Assembly: GCA_040216885.1 (NCBI GenBank)
Contig: JAVJOG010000004.1
Span: 10,822-74,821 of the forward strand
Origin: Parvibaculum sp040216885
GTDB lineage: Bacteria > Pseudomonadota > Alphaproteobacteria > Parvibaculales > Parvibaculaceae
Direction: 5' to 3'
DNA: 64,000 nucleotides
Numbering within the stretch: position 1 is the first letter of the stretch; each line of letters opens with the position of its first letter. The position numbers were made by a program, and so were the translations under genes. The notes beneath the pieces are model-generated. The model did no database searches. It saw only the letters and a list, made by a program, of their open reading frames with translations, and was not told where the DNA came from. Shown in pieces: positions 17,734-26,200 of the stretch.

Positions 17734-18270
17734 ATGACCGACCGAAACAACAAGAATCGCGGCGCGGCGGGCGGCGAGAAGCCGGCCGATGTCCGCTTCG
17801 TTCGCGTACCCTCGATCGCGGAGCGCAAGCTCGGCACCGACTATGTCGCGCCGATGCGGCTCGACCCCCGCGTTCTCGAGCAGATGCAGACGACCATCAA
17901 GGGCCTTGAGGCACGTTACGGCGACACGCTGCGCGATCAGGTCCGCACGCTGCTGACGCTGGTCGAACCGGCCTGCGGCGGCGACACGGAAGCGCGGGGC
18001 CGGCTCTACGCCATCGTCCACGACATGCGCGGCCTTGCCGGCACTTTCGGTCATCCGATGGTCGGCCGCTTCGCCAATTCGCTGTGCAGCTATGTCGAAA
18101 GCGCCGGCATGGACGCCTGGCGCGACGACACCGTTTTCCGCTTCCACATCGACGCGATCCGCGAGGCGCTGGACAGCCCCGGCGCCGATCCGGCGATCAC
18201 GCTTGAAACGCTCAATGCGCTGCAAAAGCTGATTGCGGCCAGTGCGGCGGAGCGGAGGCGGATGGGATGA
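17734..18270 (+). CDS. Hpt-domain phosphotransfer protein
   Basis: The protein has 178 residues. A helical region at about 60-160 contains IVHDMRGLAGTFGHP, matching the Hpt consensus H-x-x-KG/RG-x-x-G-x-x-G, with His96 as the likely phospho-acceptor. There is no kinase domain. It sits between two CheY-like receivers and its stop overlaps the second one as ATGA. It probably shuttles phosphate between these receivers or from a distant hybrid kinase. The N-terminal ~50 residues are basic and have no clear motif. Confidence 0.8.
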   Translation: MTDRNNKNRGAAGGEKPADVRFVRVPSIAERKLGTDYVAPMRLDPRVLEQMQTTIKGLEARYGDTLRDQVRTLLTLVEPACGGDTEARGRLYAIVHDMRGLAGTFGHPMVGRFANSLCSYVESAGMDAWRDDTVFRFHIDAIREALDSPGADPAITLETLNALQKLIAASAAERRRMG

Positions 18271-18776
18271 TTCCCATGCCGACCAGCGCCGATCCCGAAT
18301 TCTTCCACAAGCTGAAGGTTCTCGTTGTCGAGGACAGCGCCGGGATGCGCCGGCTGCTGGCGGCATTGCTCGAGTCGATGGGCGTCGAGCAGGTTATCGA
18401 GGCGCGCGACGGCTTGAAGGGCCTCGACGCCTTCATCGAACACAAGCCGGATATCATCATCACCGACGGCGCGATGCAGCCAATGGACGGCTATGAAATG
18501 ACGCAGCGCGTGCGCGCCGCCGGCGCCGCCGAGGGCGCCAACCCCGATGTGCCGATCCTGATGATCTCGGGCCATGTCGAGCGCGAAAACGTCGTCCATG
18601 CGCGCGACCAGGGCGTAACCGACTATCTCCCCAAGCCCCTTTCCGCCTCCGTTCTCTACGAGGCCATCGTCGCCGCCGTCTCGAAGCCGATCCATTTCGT
18701 CGAAACGCCCGGCTATCGCGGCCCGTCGCCGAAGCGCCAGCTCACCGCGCGCGGCATCGACGACCCGGCCCTTTGA
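18267..18776 (+). CDS. CheY-like receiver protein (second of cassette)
   Basis: The protein has 169 residues. Acidic residues in VVEDS (about 20-24), phospho-acceptor Asp67 in IITDGAMQPMDG, Ser in LMISGH and Lys in YLPKP are all present. The C-terminal FVETPGYRGP tail mirrors the first receiver, so the two are paralogues. ATGA overlap with the Hpt gene indicates coupled translation. It has no output domain. The gene converges on a hydrolase gene with three bases between the stops. Confidence 0.87.
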   Translation: MIPMPTSADPEFFHKLKVLVVEDSAGMRRLLAALLESMGVEQVIEARDGLKGLDAFIEHKPDIIITDGAMQPMDGYEMTQRVRAAGAAEGANPDVPILMISGHVERENVVHARDQGVTDYLPKPLSASVLYEAIVAAVSKPIHFVETPGYRGPSPKRQLTARGIDDPAL

Positions 18777-18779
18777 GCT

Positions 18780-19592
18780 TCAGTTCACCTCGTCGAGAAA
18801 CCGCGCGAGCAATGGATTGACTTGCGCCGGCGCTTGCCAGAACGGCATATGCGCCAACCCTTCCAGAACATGCACCTTGCCGTCCCAGAGATTGCGGTAG
18901 CTGACGCTCGTCAGGAACGCGTTGTTGACGAAGGGTTCCAGCTCGCCCGACACAACCGCCAGCGGCAACGGTGACGTCGCCGCGATCTCGCGCCCGTCCA
19001 TGTCGAGCCCGGCCGCCACCGATTGCAGCATCAGCGGCCGGAAGCGTCCGTCGGCGCGGGCGCATCCCTCGATCATCCATGGTTCGAGCGCGACACCGGC
19101 GCCGATCGTTTCCTGCGCATAGATCGCCGCCTGCTCGGCCGTGAAACTTTCGGCGAATGTCAGCGCCATGTGTTCGGACGGCAGGAACGCCACGCCCATG
19201 TCGGCGCCGCCGGCGGGCGGCGTGCCGGTGATCCAGGCCGCGACCGTCCCCGGCCAGCGCCCCATCATTTCAAGCGCCGCATGGCCGCCCAGCGACCAGC
19301 CGATGACGGTCGCGCGCTCGACTTTCAGCCCGTCGAGCAGCGCCATTGCGGCGTCGGCAAAGCCGTGGATCGAATAGGTCTTTTCCGGCTCCGGCGCGTC
19401 GGAACTCTGCCCATGCCCCGGCAGATCCATGGCAATGCACCGGAAATCGCGGCCGATCCCGCTCTCGAGCTGGCGCCCGAAAATCTCCTTGCAGGAGGAA
19501 TTGCCATGGATGAACAGCACCGCGGGGCCCGCACCCCCGCTGTCCAGATAGCTGAGCCGCCCATGCGCCGTCTCGACCGTTCCATTCTTCAT
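18780..19592 (-). CDS. Alpha/beta hydrolase
   Basis: The protein has 270 residues. The nucleophile elbow GWSLGG, oxyanion segment FIHGNSSCKE and C-terminal catalytic His in LAHMPFW are visible, and the acid is likely in VSGELEPF. ATG 19592 was chosen because the fold starts there; an in-frame ATG lies 57 bases upstream. The substrate is unknown. It is monocistronic. Confidence 0.85.
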   Translation of the reverse strand: MKNGTVETAHGRLSYLDSGGAGPAVLFIHGNSSCKEIFGRQLESGIGRDFRCIAMDLPGHGQSSDAPEPEKTYSIHGFADAAMALLDGLKVERATVIGWSLGGHAALEMMGRWPGTVAAWITGTPPAGGADMGVAFLPSEHMALTFAESFTAEQAAIYAQETIGAGVALEPWMIEGCARADGRFRPLMLQSVAAGLDMDGREIAATSPLPLAVVSGELEPFVNNAFLTSVSYRNLWDGKVHVLEGLAHMPFWQAPAQVNPLLARFLDEVN

Positions 19593-19789
19593 CGCCCCGA
19601 TCCCCGTGAATTTTATTTCAGTTTCAACAGCTTGGCACCCGCGCCGCATTCCGGTTCATCGCCTCGAAAAATGACAGATGCGTCATTATTTTTTGCATCC
19701 ATTAACCCCTGACCCTATATTGGTATTCAACGGGAGCCATCGGAGCGACGGGCCGGAGGCTGGCTTTCCGCATCAGGGTAGGAGCAGAA

Positions 19790-20923
19790 ATGACAAAGAT
19801 CACGACGAATATCACGGTTGACGCCGCCTATGAGGCGGTCGCGCCGGACGACTTCCCGGCAATGATGGAAGTCGAGCGCTACGGCAAGCGCTCCACCGCC
19901 TTCGACAAGATCATCTCGGCCACCCACGATCATTTCTGGGATCCGATGGACAAGAAGTATATCGACTTCTCCCAGCCCTTCGACATGGAGAACGAGTATC
20001 TCATCGATCCCGAGCAGAACACCGACCTGAAGACGGCGGTGAAGGACAAGCTCGACGAGAAGCAGAAGATCAAGCTCGTCAACATGGACGTGCAGTGGGG
20101 CCTCTCCTCGATCCTGCACGGCGAAGCGGGCGCGCTGGCGCTGTCGGCGAGCCTCTGCCACATCCTGAAAGATCCGGGCGCGCAGGAATACGCCGCCAAC
20201 CAGACGCGCGAGGAAGCGCGCCACGTCGCCGGCTTCTCCAACTACATCAAGACCCGCTGGGGCAAGCCCGTGCCGGTCGGCCCGGCCCTCGGCGACATCC
20301 TGACCGAACTCGTCAACACGCCGCTGGTCTGGAAGAAGCTCGTCGGCATGCAGATGCTGGTCGAGGGCCTCGCCATGGGCGCCTTCGCCTCCTTCTACAA
20401 ATGGGGCCGCGATCCGCTGATGGTGAAGCTGATGCAGCTCACGATGACGGACGAAGCCTTCCATCACAAGTTCGGCAAGATCTGGGCCGACCGCACCATT
20501 CCGAACCTCGACACCGAACAGCGCAACGCGATCGAGGACTGGGCCTGGGAAGTCTTCCAGGTGCTTCTCTACAATCTGGGCAGCCCCGAGCAGAAGAAGC
20601 ACATCTATGCCGCCGTCGGCCTCGAATGGGAATGGGTGCAGGGCGCCTACATGGAAGCCCTCACCGACAAGAACATCCGCGACAGCATGCAGGAAAGCTC
20701 CAACATCTTCCGTGTACTGATCAAGACGCTGCTGAAGGCCGGCATCATCACCGACCGCACGGCCATGAACTACGCCGCCTTCATCGACATGAAGGAACTC
20801 TATGGCGAGGGCGACCGCATGATCGGCGACGACATCGCCGAGGAAGGCATCAAGCTCCTGCGCCAGCTCAACGGCCAGGGCGGCGGCGCCTATTCGCTGG
20901 ACCGCATGTCGGCCGCCGAATAA
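19790..20923 (+). CDS. Ferritin-like (R2-like) diiron protein
   Basis: The protein has 377 residues and is largely helical. Metal-ligand motifs are consistent with a carboxylate-bridged diiron centre: Glu in LHGEAG (about 112), EEARH (about 141-145), Glu in LVEGL (about 190) and DEAFHH (about 221-226). This E, ExxH, E, ExxH pattern is typical of ribonucleotide reductase R2-like, AurF-like or acyl desaturase-like enzymes. GTAGGAGCAGAA precedes the ATG. A strong terminator follows, so it is a single-gene unit. It is probably an oxygenase or oxidase, but the substrate cannot be deduced. Confidence 0.75.
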   Translation: MTKITTNITVDAAYEAVAPDDFPAMMEVERYGKRSTAFDKIISATHDHFWDPMDKKYIDFSQPFDMENEYLIDPEQNTDLKTAVKDKLDEKQKIKLVNMDVQWGLSSILHGEAGALALSASLCHILKDPGAQEYAANQTREEARHVAGFSNYIKTRWGKPVPVGPALGDILTELVNTPLVWKKLVGMQMLVEGLAMGAFASFYKWGRDPLMVKLMQLTMTDEAFHHKFGKIWADRTIPNLDTEQRNAIEDWAWEVFQVLLYNLGSPEQKKHIYAAVGLEWEWVQGAYMEALTDKNIRDSMQESSNIFRVLIKTLLKAGIITDRTAMNYAAFIDMKELYGEGDRMIGDDIAEEGIKLLRQLNGQGGGAYSLDRMSAAE

Positions 20924-20949
20924 CGCGGGCGCAAACCGGAAACGGAAAG

Positions 20950-20976
20950 GGCGGCAACCCCGGTTGCCGCCTTTTT
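20950..20976. terminator. Rho-independent terminator after the diiron gene
   Basis: The nine-base stem GGCGGCAAC/GTTGCCGCC has a CCCG loop and is followed by five T residues. It lies 26 bases after the diiron gene stop and abuts the stop of the opposing TetR remnant. Confidence 0.88.
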
Positions 20977-21200
20977 CATGTCCGCCGCACCAGCCCTTCG
21001 ATGATCCGGTCGAGCCCGGCCGTATAGTCGGCGCGCGCCGCCTCCGGGTCGTTGGCCGCCGCGATGCCGAGCGCCGCCTGTTGCAGCGCCCCCGACAGCA
21101 AGCCGTTGATCGAGCGCATCTCGCCAGCCGCGATAAACCCCTCGTCCACCAGATGCTGTAGCGCGTGGTCGAGGAAGAGCGCCGACAGCGCCGCCTGCAT
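20976..21200 (-). pseudogene. TetR-family regulator remnant (C-terminal part only)
   Basis: This frame encodes about 74 residues with high third-position GC. It resembles the C-terminal ligand-binding helices of TetR/AcrR regulators (HALQHLVDEGFIAAGEM, then ANDPEAARADY and a final IIEGLVRRT). The N-terminal helix-turn-helix that every functional TetR protein needs is absent. The coding signal stops at about 21200, where an oppositely oriented membrane-protein fragment begins. It is best read as a 5'-truncated gene left by a deletion. A short independent protein cannot be excluded. Confidence 0.55.
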
Positions 21201-21389
21201 CTCGTCGGCATCGCCTATGTCTGGCTGATTTTCATGAACTCCTATATCGGCCGCCTGACGAGCGAGACGCCGCCCGAACCCAGGGTAATCTTCGCCATTA
21301 CCGCCGGCCTCGGATTTCTGGCGCTGGGCTTGCGCGTCGTCGCCTGGATCGCCCGCCGCCGCGCCCGATCACAAGCTGTTGTTCGTTGA
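21201..21389 (+). pseudogene. Membrane protein remnant (C-terminal part only)
   Basis: The plus frame has strong codon bias and encodes two hydrophobic stretches (AYVWLIFMNSYIG and FAITAGLGFLALGLRVVAWI) ending RRRARSQAVVR. No start codon with a ribosome binding site lies near its left edge; the only in-frame start, GTG 21165, would be antisense to the TetR remnant. The likely explanation is a 5'-truncated gene fused back-to-back with the truncated TetR gene. The family is not recognised. Confidence 0.45.
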
Positions 21390-21448
21390 CGCAGCGTCGC
21401 CTGTGTTATTCTGACCTCCGGCAGGGCGTGGCGCCCCGGAGATGTTTA

Positions 21449-22354
21449 ATGCACGCGACGAACGCCAGGAGCTGGCTTGCGGCCCGCGCGACAGGCCTCG
21501 GCATTCTTGCGCTGCTGCTGGCAGGGGCGGCGCAGGCCAACATATACGGCACCGACGACCGCCGCGACATCCGCCCCGGCGACGGATTGAGCGGCGTCGG
21601 CGTCATCGTCTGCAAGAACACCACCCGCCGGCCGACCGGCGTGCTCATCGCCTCGCCCTACCTGCCGCGCGAGCGCAACTACGACGTCATCACCTCGGCC
21701 GCCCATGTCTTCATCGGCCCGCGCGGCCGCCTGACCGATTGCGAGTTCCGGCCGCAATCCAAGACCGGGCCGGGCGCGCGCATCCTCTACATCGAAAGCG
21801 GCAGCCACACCCCCTATCGCGATCGCGACTGGCACAACGACTGGGCCGTCGCCGTCCTCGACCGCCGCCTCCCCGACGAACTCGACCGCATCGAACCGCG
21901 CGTGATGGACGAGGACACCGCCGTCGAGCTCCGCGAATCCGGCGCCCGGTTCATCCTTGCCGGCCACAATGGCGAGCGCGGCCCCTTGCAGATGTCCGAA
22001 AACTGCGGGCCCGAGCGCAAGCGCAGCTCCCATCTCAACCGTTTCGACCCACGCGTCCTCAATCACGATTGCGACATGATGCCGGGCTGGTCCGGCGGAC
22101 CGCTCATTTTGCAGGAGGACGGCATCAACTACATGATCGCGATCAACTCGCAGGCCTCCAACGCGATCGCCCACACTTCCGGCCGTGCCTATAGCGGCAG
22201 CCTCAACCCGAATGTCGCAATCCGCGTCGACGGGCAGTTCAAAAGGGCGATCGACCGCCTGCTCCGCGCGGGCACGACGGGCGTCACCGCCAAATGTCTC
22301 GTCGCGAGCAAGGGCGACCTGCCCGCCCTTCCCTGCCAAAGCGATTCCAGGTGA
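21449..22354 (+). CDS. Secreted trypsin-like serine protease
   Basis: This is a 301-residue protein with a signal peptide (GLGILALLLAGAAQA). The chymotrypsin-fold triad is visible as His86 in TSAAHVF, Asp131 in HNDWAVAVLD and Ser215 in GWSGGPL. Several cysteines (VCKNT, DCEFR, NCGPE, HDCDMM) could form disulphides as in exported trypsin-like proteases. No PDZ domain follows, so it is not DegP/HtrA. It is expected in the periplasm or outside the cell. The start was chosen to expose the signal peptide. Confidence 0.8.
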   Translation: MHATNARSWLAARATGLGILALLLAGAAQANIYGTDDRRDIRPGDGLSGVGVIVCKNTTRRPTGVLIASPYLPRERNYDVITSAAHVFIGPRGRLTDCEFRPQSKTGPGARILYIESGSHTPYRDRDWHNDWAVAVLDRRLPDELDRIEPRVMDEDTAVELRESGARFILAGHNGERGPLQMSENCGPERKRSSHLNRFDPRVLNHDCDMMPGWSGGPLILQEDGINYMIAINSQASNAIAHTSGRAYSGSLNPNVAIRVDGQFKRAIDRLLRAGTTGVTAKCLVASKGDLPALPCQSDSR

Positions 22355-22448
22355 AGTGGAGGCCGGTTCACCGCCCGGAACCGCGAAAAACCGAAAACTA
22401 AAGACCTGGAATCATTCATCGTTTCTATAAAACGATGAATGATTCCAG
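22355..22448. repeat. Composite intergenic repeat, copy 1
   Basis: It begins right after the protease stop with AAGTGGAGGCCGGTTCACCG, continues with GAACCGCG and ACTAAAGA, and ends in a perfect 19-bp stem (22406-22424 with 22430-22448, loop CTATA). The layout matches copy 2 at 24222-24312, including the core CATCGTTT-N5-AAACGATG. The motif AAGTGG...CCGGTTTTCCG...GAAAACGCG...AAAGA is a recognised alphaproteobacterial intergenic repeat type. It may also act as a terminator. Confidence 0.75.
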
Positions 22449-22553
22449 AGGCGCCCGCGCCGCTGACGCTGCGGCATTGCCGCGCCGGATGACCGCCCGC
22501 CATTTCCTCCCTATATTGTCGGCAAAAGAATTGGCCCGCCCGGACGCCGCGCC

Positions 22554-22564
22554 GGGGGGGGGGG
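22554..22564 (+). other. G11 homopolymer before acyl-CoA synthetase gene
   Basis: Eleven consecutive G residues lie 31 bases upstream of the synthetase ATG. No other homopolymer of this length was noticed in the window. Such tracts can slip during replication and change promoter or leader spacing. Confidence 0.85.
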
Positions 22565-22595
22565 CCGCCAGAACACGCATTCCGGGAGGGAAAAC

Positions 22596-24206
22596 ATGCC
22601 TTGGAACTTCGGCGACATTCTCGACGCCATATCGCCCGTGCTGCCGGCCGACGCGCCGGCCTTCATTCACGGGACACGCCGCATCACCTGGGGCGAGACG
22701 ACGAAACGCACCAACAATCTCGGCCGCGCCATGATCGAGCGCGGCGCGAAGCCCGGCGACAAGCTGGCCTTCTACATGCGCAACCGGCCGGAATATATCG
22801 AACTGCTCGCCGCCAGCTTCAAATCGCGCCTGACCCATGTCAACGTCAACTACCGCTACAAGCCCGACGAGGTCTTCTACATCTTCGACAATTCGGACGC
22901 GCAAACCGTCATCTATGGCAGCGAGTTTCGCGGCATCGTCGAGGAAATCCGTCCGCGACTCACAAAGGTCAAAACCTTCATCGAGGTCAATGACGGCGGC
23001 GACATCGCGCCCTTCGCCGAGCGCTACGAAACGCTGGCGAACACCGGCGACGGCGCGCCGCTCGACATCGAACGGTCGCCCGACGACATGCTCTTCATCT
23101 ATACCGGCGGCACCACCGGCATGCCGAAAGGCGTGATGTGGCGTCACGACGATCTGCGCGAGGTGCAGCTTTCGGCGCTGCGCCGCCTCGGCCCCGTGCC
23201 GGAATCGCTTCCCGCCCTTGTTGAGGCGATCAAGGAAGTCGGCCCCGCCGGTCCGATGATCCCGGCCTGCCCGCTGATGCACGGCACCGGCCTCCTGACC
23301 GCGCTTGGCAATATGGTCTCGGGCGGCTGCGTCGTCACGCTCGACAACCAGTCGCTCGACCCGCACGAATTATGGGCGGCGGTCGATCGCAACAAGGTCC
23401 AGCAGGTCGCCATCGTCGGCGACGCCTTCGCCAAGCCCATGCTGCGCGCGCTCGAGGAAGAGCAGGGAAAATACGACCTGTCCTCCATCGTCATCATCAT
23501 CTCGTCCGGCGTCATGTGGTCGACCGAGGTGAAACGCGGCTTGCTGAAATACATGCCGAACGCGATCATGACCGACAGCTTCGGCGCCTCGGAAGCCGTC
23601 GGCCTCGGCTCCTCGCTGATGACCAAGGACGGCGAGATCGCCACCGCGAAGTTCCAGATCGGCGAACGCTGCAAGGTCTTCGACGAAAACGACGAGCCGA
23701 TCGAGCCGGGTTCCGGAAAACCGGGATTCATCGCGCTTGGCGCGCCGATCCCGGTCGGCTACTACAAGGACCCCGAAAAAAGCGCCCGCACCTTCAAGAC
23801 CGTTCGCGGCTAGCGCTAAGCAATCCCCGGCGACTGGTGCACCGTCGAGGCCGACGGTACGCTGACGCTGCTTGGCCGCGGCTCGGCCTGCATCAACACC
23901 GCCGGCGAAAAGGTCTATCCGGAAGAAGTCGAGGAAGCGCTGAAAACGCATCCCTCCGTCGAGGATGCGCTGGTCGTCGGCCTGCCCGATGAAAAATGGG
24001 GCCAGTCGGTCACCGGCGTCGTCAAACTCAACAGTGGCGCGGCCTTCGACGAGGAAGCGCTGCGCGGTCATGTTCGCAACATGCTTGCCGGCTACAAGAC
24101 GCCGAAGCGCATCCTGATCGGCACGGTTCCCTTCCGCGCGCCCAACGGCAAGGCCGACTACAAGACCGTCACCGAGTTTGCCAAGCGCGAACTCGGCGCC
24201 GCGTGA
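22596..24206 (+). pseudogene. Acyl-CoA synthetase, interrupted by two in-frame stops
   Basis: This is an AMP-binding (ANL) enzyme of normal total length, about 537 codons. The P-loop IYTGGTTGMPKGVMW is at about residues 168-182. The A5-like DSFGASEAVG and the hinge-region GDW and GRGSACINTAGEKVYPEEVEEAL follow, with the catalytic lysine in NGKADYK near the end. The frame is broken at 23811-23819 by TAG CGC TAA. The downstream frame resumes in the same phase with full family similarity, so two nonsense changes and no frameshift separate the halves. A 405-residue truncated product would lack most of the C-terminal lid domain. It is probably a recent pseudogene or a sequence error. Context: fatty- or steroid-acid activation for the two acyl-CoA dehydrogenases downstream. 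Confidence 0.8.
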
Positions 24207-24221
24207 ACCAAAGCGTTTTCA

Positions 24222-24312
24222 GGAAAAGTGGAACCCGATTTTCCGCCCGAAAACGCGACAAAACAAAGAATTAGGAGCGATCCATCGTTTTCGTGAAACG
24301 ATGGATCGCTCC
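24222..24312. repeat. Composite intergenic repeat, copy 2
   Basis: It starts 15 bases after the synthetase stop with GGAAAAGTGGAACCCGATTT, then TTCCGCCCGAAAACGCG and ACAAAACAAAGAATTA. It ends in a perfect 17-bp stem (24274-24290 with 24296-24312, loop TCGTG). Order and spacing match copy 1. The right arm runs directly into the ribosome binding site of the SnoaL gene, so the hairpin could affect its translation or terminate the upstream transcript. Confidence 0.78.
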
Positions 24313-24326
24313 AGAGGAGAAGCGCG

Positions 24327-24806
24327 ATGGCGCCGGATGAATTTGCAAACCTGCTCGCGCGCTTCTCCGCCGCCGCCACGGCCGGCGACGGCGGGGCCTT
24401 CGCCGCCTGCTTCACCGAGGACGGCGTCTATCACGACTACATCTACGGCGATCACAAGGGCCGCGCAGAGATCGCCCACATGCTGGAAGAACTCTTCCAC
24501 CGCGACGCGCGCGACTATGACTGGCGGATGATCGATCCGGTCTGCAACGGCAATCTGGGGTATGCCTGGTCGCTGTCGAAATTCGTCTCGACGCTCCCCC
24601 AATATGAGGGCAATCAGGTCGTGATCGACGGCATGAGCCGCTTCGAACTCCGCGACGGCCTGATCGCCGACTACCGCGAAAGCGTCAATGGCGGCGTCGC
24701 AATGGCGCAGCTCGGCGTCGAGGAACCCCGCCTCGCCGGCGTCCTGCGCAAATGGGCCCGCCAGTTGCGCGAGCGCCCCGAAGTCGCCCGCTACCTGAAA
24801 TCCTGA
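24327..24806 (+). CDS. SnoaL-like / NTF2-like protein
   Basis: This is a 159-residue cone-shaped alpha+beta family member. The N-terminal helix FANLLARFSAAATAGD, the conserved FTEDGVYHDYIYG and GRAEIAHML segments, and later strand pairs (YAWSLSKFV, VIDGMSRFELRDGLIADYRE) match SnoaL-like proteins. GAGGAGAAG precedes the ATG. Within an acyl-CoA cluster it may be a small dehydratase, isomerase or ligand-binding protein. The reaction cannot be assigned. Confidence 0.78.
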   Translation: MAPDEFANLLARFSAAATAGDGGAFAACFTEDGVYHDYIYGDHKGRAEIAHMLEELFHRDARDYDWRMIDPVCNGNLGYAWSLSKFVSTLPQYEGNQVVIDGMSRFELRDGLIADYRESVNGGVAMAQLGVEEPRLAGVLRKWARQLRERPEVARYLKS

Positions 24807-24923
24807 ACACCGGCGTTTACCCTTAAATGTCGCGCCTCTTACCCGCCGATGCCGGTTGCCTCGCCGGGACCGGTTGCTATGCTGTCGCCACCCAAAAATC
24901 GAACCTTCAAGAAAGAGACTTCC

Positions 24924-26120
24924 ATGGAAGCGCTGGAAAAATTCCGTCAGGAAACAAGAGCCTGGCTGGAGGAGAACTGCCCGCCCTCGATGCGGACGCC
25001 GATGACCTCCGAGGACGAGACGGTCTGGGGCGGCCGCAACGCCAAATACGAGAACCCCGAGGCCAAGCTCTGGCTCGACCGCATGGCCTCGCGCGGCTGG
25101 ACGGCGCCCACCTGGCCGGCGGCCTATGGTGGCGGCGGTCTCTCGAAAGAGGAAAACCAGGTGCTCCAGCAGGAGCTGCGCCGCATCAGGGCGCGGCCCG
25201 CCTTGTCGAGCTTCGGCATCTGGATGCTTGGGCCGGCGCTGCTCGAATTCGCCAACGAGGAACAGAAGAAGGAACACCTGCCGAAAATCGTCCGCGGCGA
25301 AATCCGCTGGTGTCAGGGTTATTCCGAGCCCGGCGCCGGTTCCGACCTCGCCGGTCTGCAGACCAAATGCGAGGACAAGGGCGACCACTACCTCGTCAAC
25401 GGCCAGAAGATCTGGACCTCCTATGCCGACAAGGCCGACTGGATTTTCTGCCTCGTCCGCACCGACCCCACGAAAAAGCACGACGGCATCAGCTTCCTGC
25501 TCTTCGACATGGCGACGCCCGGCGTCGAGGCGCGCCCGATCAGCATGATCTCCGGCGCCTCGCCCTTCTGCGAAACCTTCTTCACCGATGTGAAGGTGCC
25601 GAAGGGCAATCTCGTCGGCGAACTCAACAAGGGCTGGACCATCGCCAAGCGCCTGTTGCAGCACGAGCGCGAGATGATTTCGGGCATGGGCCTCGGCGGC
25701 GCGGGTTCCGGCGCCGGCCTCGGCGGTCTCGAACAGGCGGCGAAGGACTATTACGGCGAGCAGAACGGCCGCGTCGCCAGCCCGTCGCTGCGCGACCGCA
25801 TCACCCGCCAGAAGATGGACGGCAAGGCCTTCGCGCTGACGATGCAGCGTTCGGCCGAGGAAGCAAAAGCGGGCCAGGGCCCCGGCGCCGCCTCGTCGAT
25901 CTTCAAGTATTACGGCACCGAGCTCAACAAGCGCCGCTTCGAACTGCTGCTCGAAATCATGGGCACCAAGGGCTTGGGCTGGGAGGGCGAAGGCTTTACC
26001 GGCGACGAAATCACGGTCACCCGCTCCTGGTTGCGCTCCAAGGGAAACTCGATCGAGGGCGGCACCAGCGAGGTGCAGCTCAACGTCGTTTCGAAGCGCG
26101 TCCTCGGCTTGCCGGACTGA
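24924..26120 (+). CDS. Acyl-CoA dehydrogenase family protein (first subunit)
   Basis: The protein has 398 residues. Acyl-CoA dehydrogenase features include WCQGYSEPGAGSDLAGLQT (FAD and substrate-binding strand region), YLVNGQKIWTSYA, and the C-terminal GTKGLGWEGEG and RGNSIEGGTSEVQLN-type ending, which places FAD-contacting residues as usual. The start ATG follows AAGAAAGAGACTTCC. It is followed 80 bases later by a second, divergent family member. Pairs like this often form alpha2-beta2 heterotetramers acting on steroid or branched side chains. That pairing is inference. Confidence 0.88.
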   Translation: MEALEKFRQETRAWLEENCPPSMRTPMTSEDETVWGGRNAKYENPEAKLWLDRMASRGWTAPTWPAAYGGGGLSKEENQVLQQELRRIRARPALSSFGIWMLGPALLEFANEEQKKEHLPKIVRGEIRWCQGYSEPGAGSDLAGLQTKCEDKGDHYLVNGQKIWTSYADKADWIFCLVRTDPTKKHDGISFLLFDMATPGVEARPISMISGASPFCETFFTDVKVPKGNLVGELNKGWTIAKRLLQHEREMISGMGLGGAGSGAGLGGLEQAAKDYYGEQNGRVASPSLRDRITRQKMDGKAFALTMQRSAEEAKAGQGPGAASSIFKYYGTELNKRRFELLLEIMGTKGLGWEGEGFTGDEITVTRSWLRSKGNSIEGGTSEVQLNVVSKRVLGLPD

Positions 26121-26140
26121 GAAACGCCACACGGGAATTC

Positions 26141-26162
26141 GCGCGCGCTCCGGTGCGCGCGC
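26141..26162. other. GC hairpin between the two acyl-CoA dehydrogenase genes
   Basis: The perfect eight-base arms GCGCGCGC / GCGCGCGC flank TCCGGT, 20 bases after the first dehydrogenase stop and about 38 bases before the next start. There is no T-run. It could modulate mRNA stability or the relative expression of the two subunits. Confidence 0.45.
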
Positions 26163-26200
26163 CACCAATTCACACAAGACAGCAAAGATACAGAAACGAA

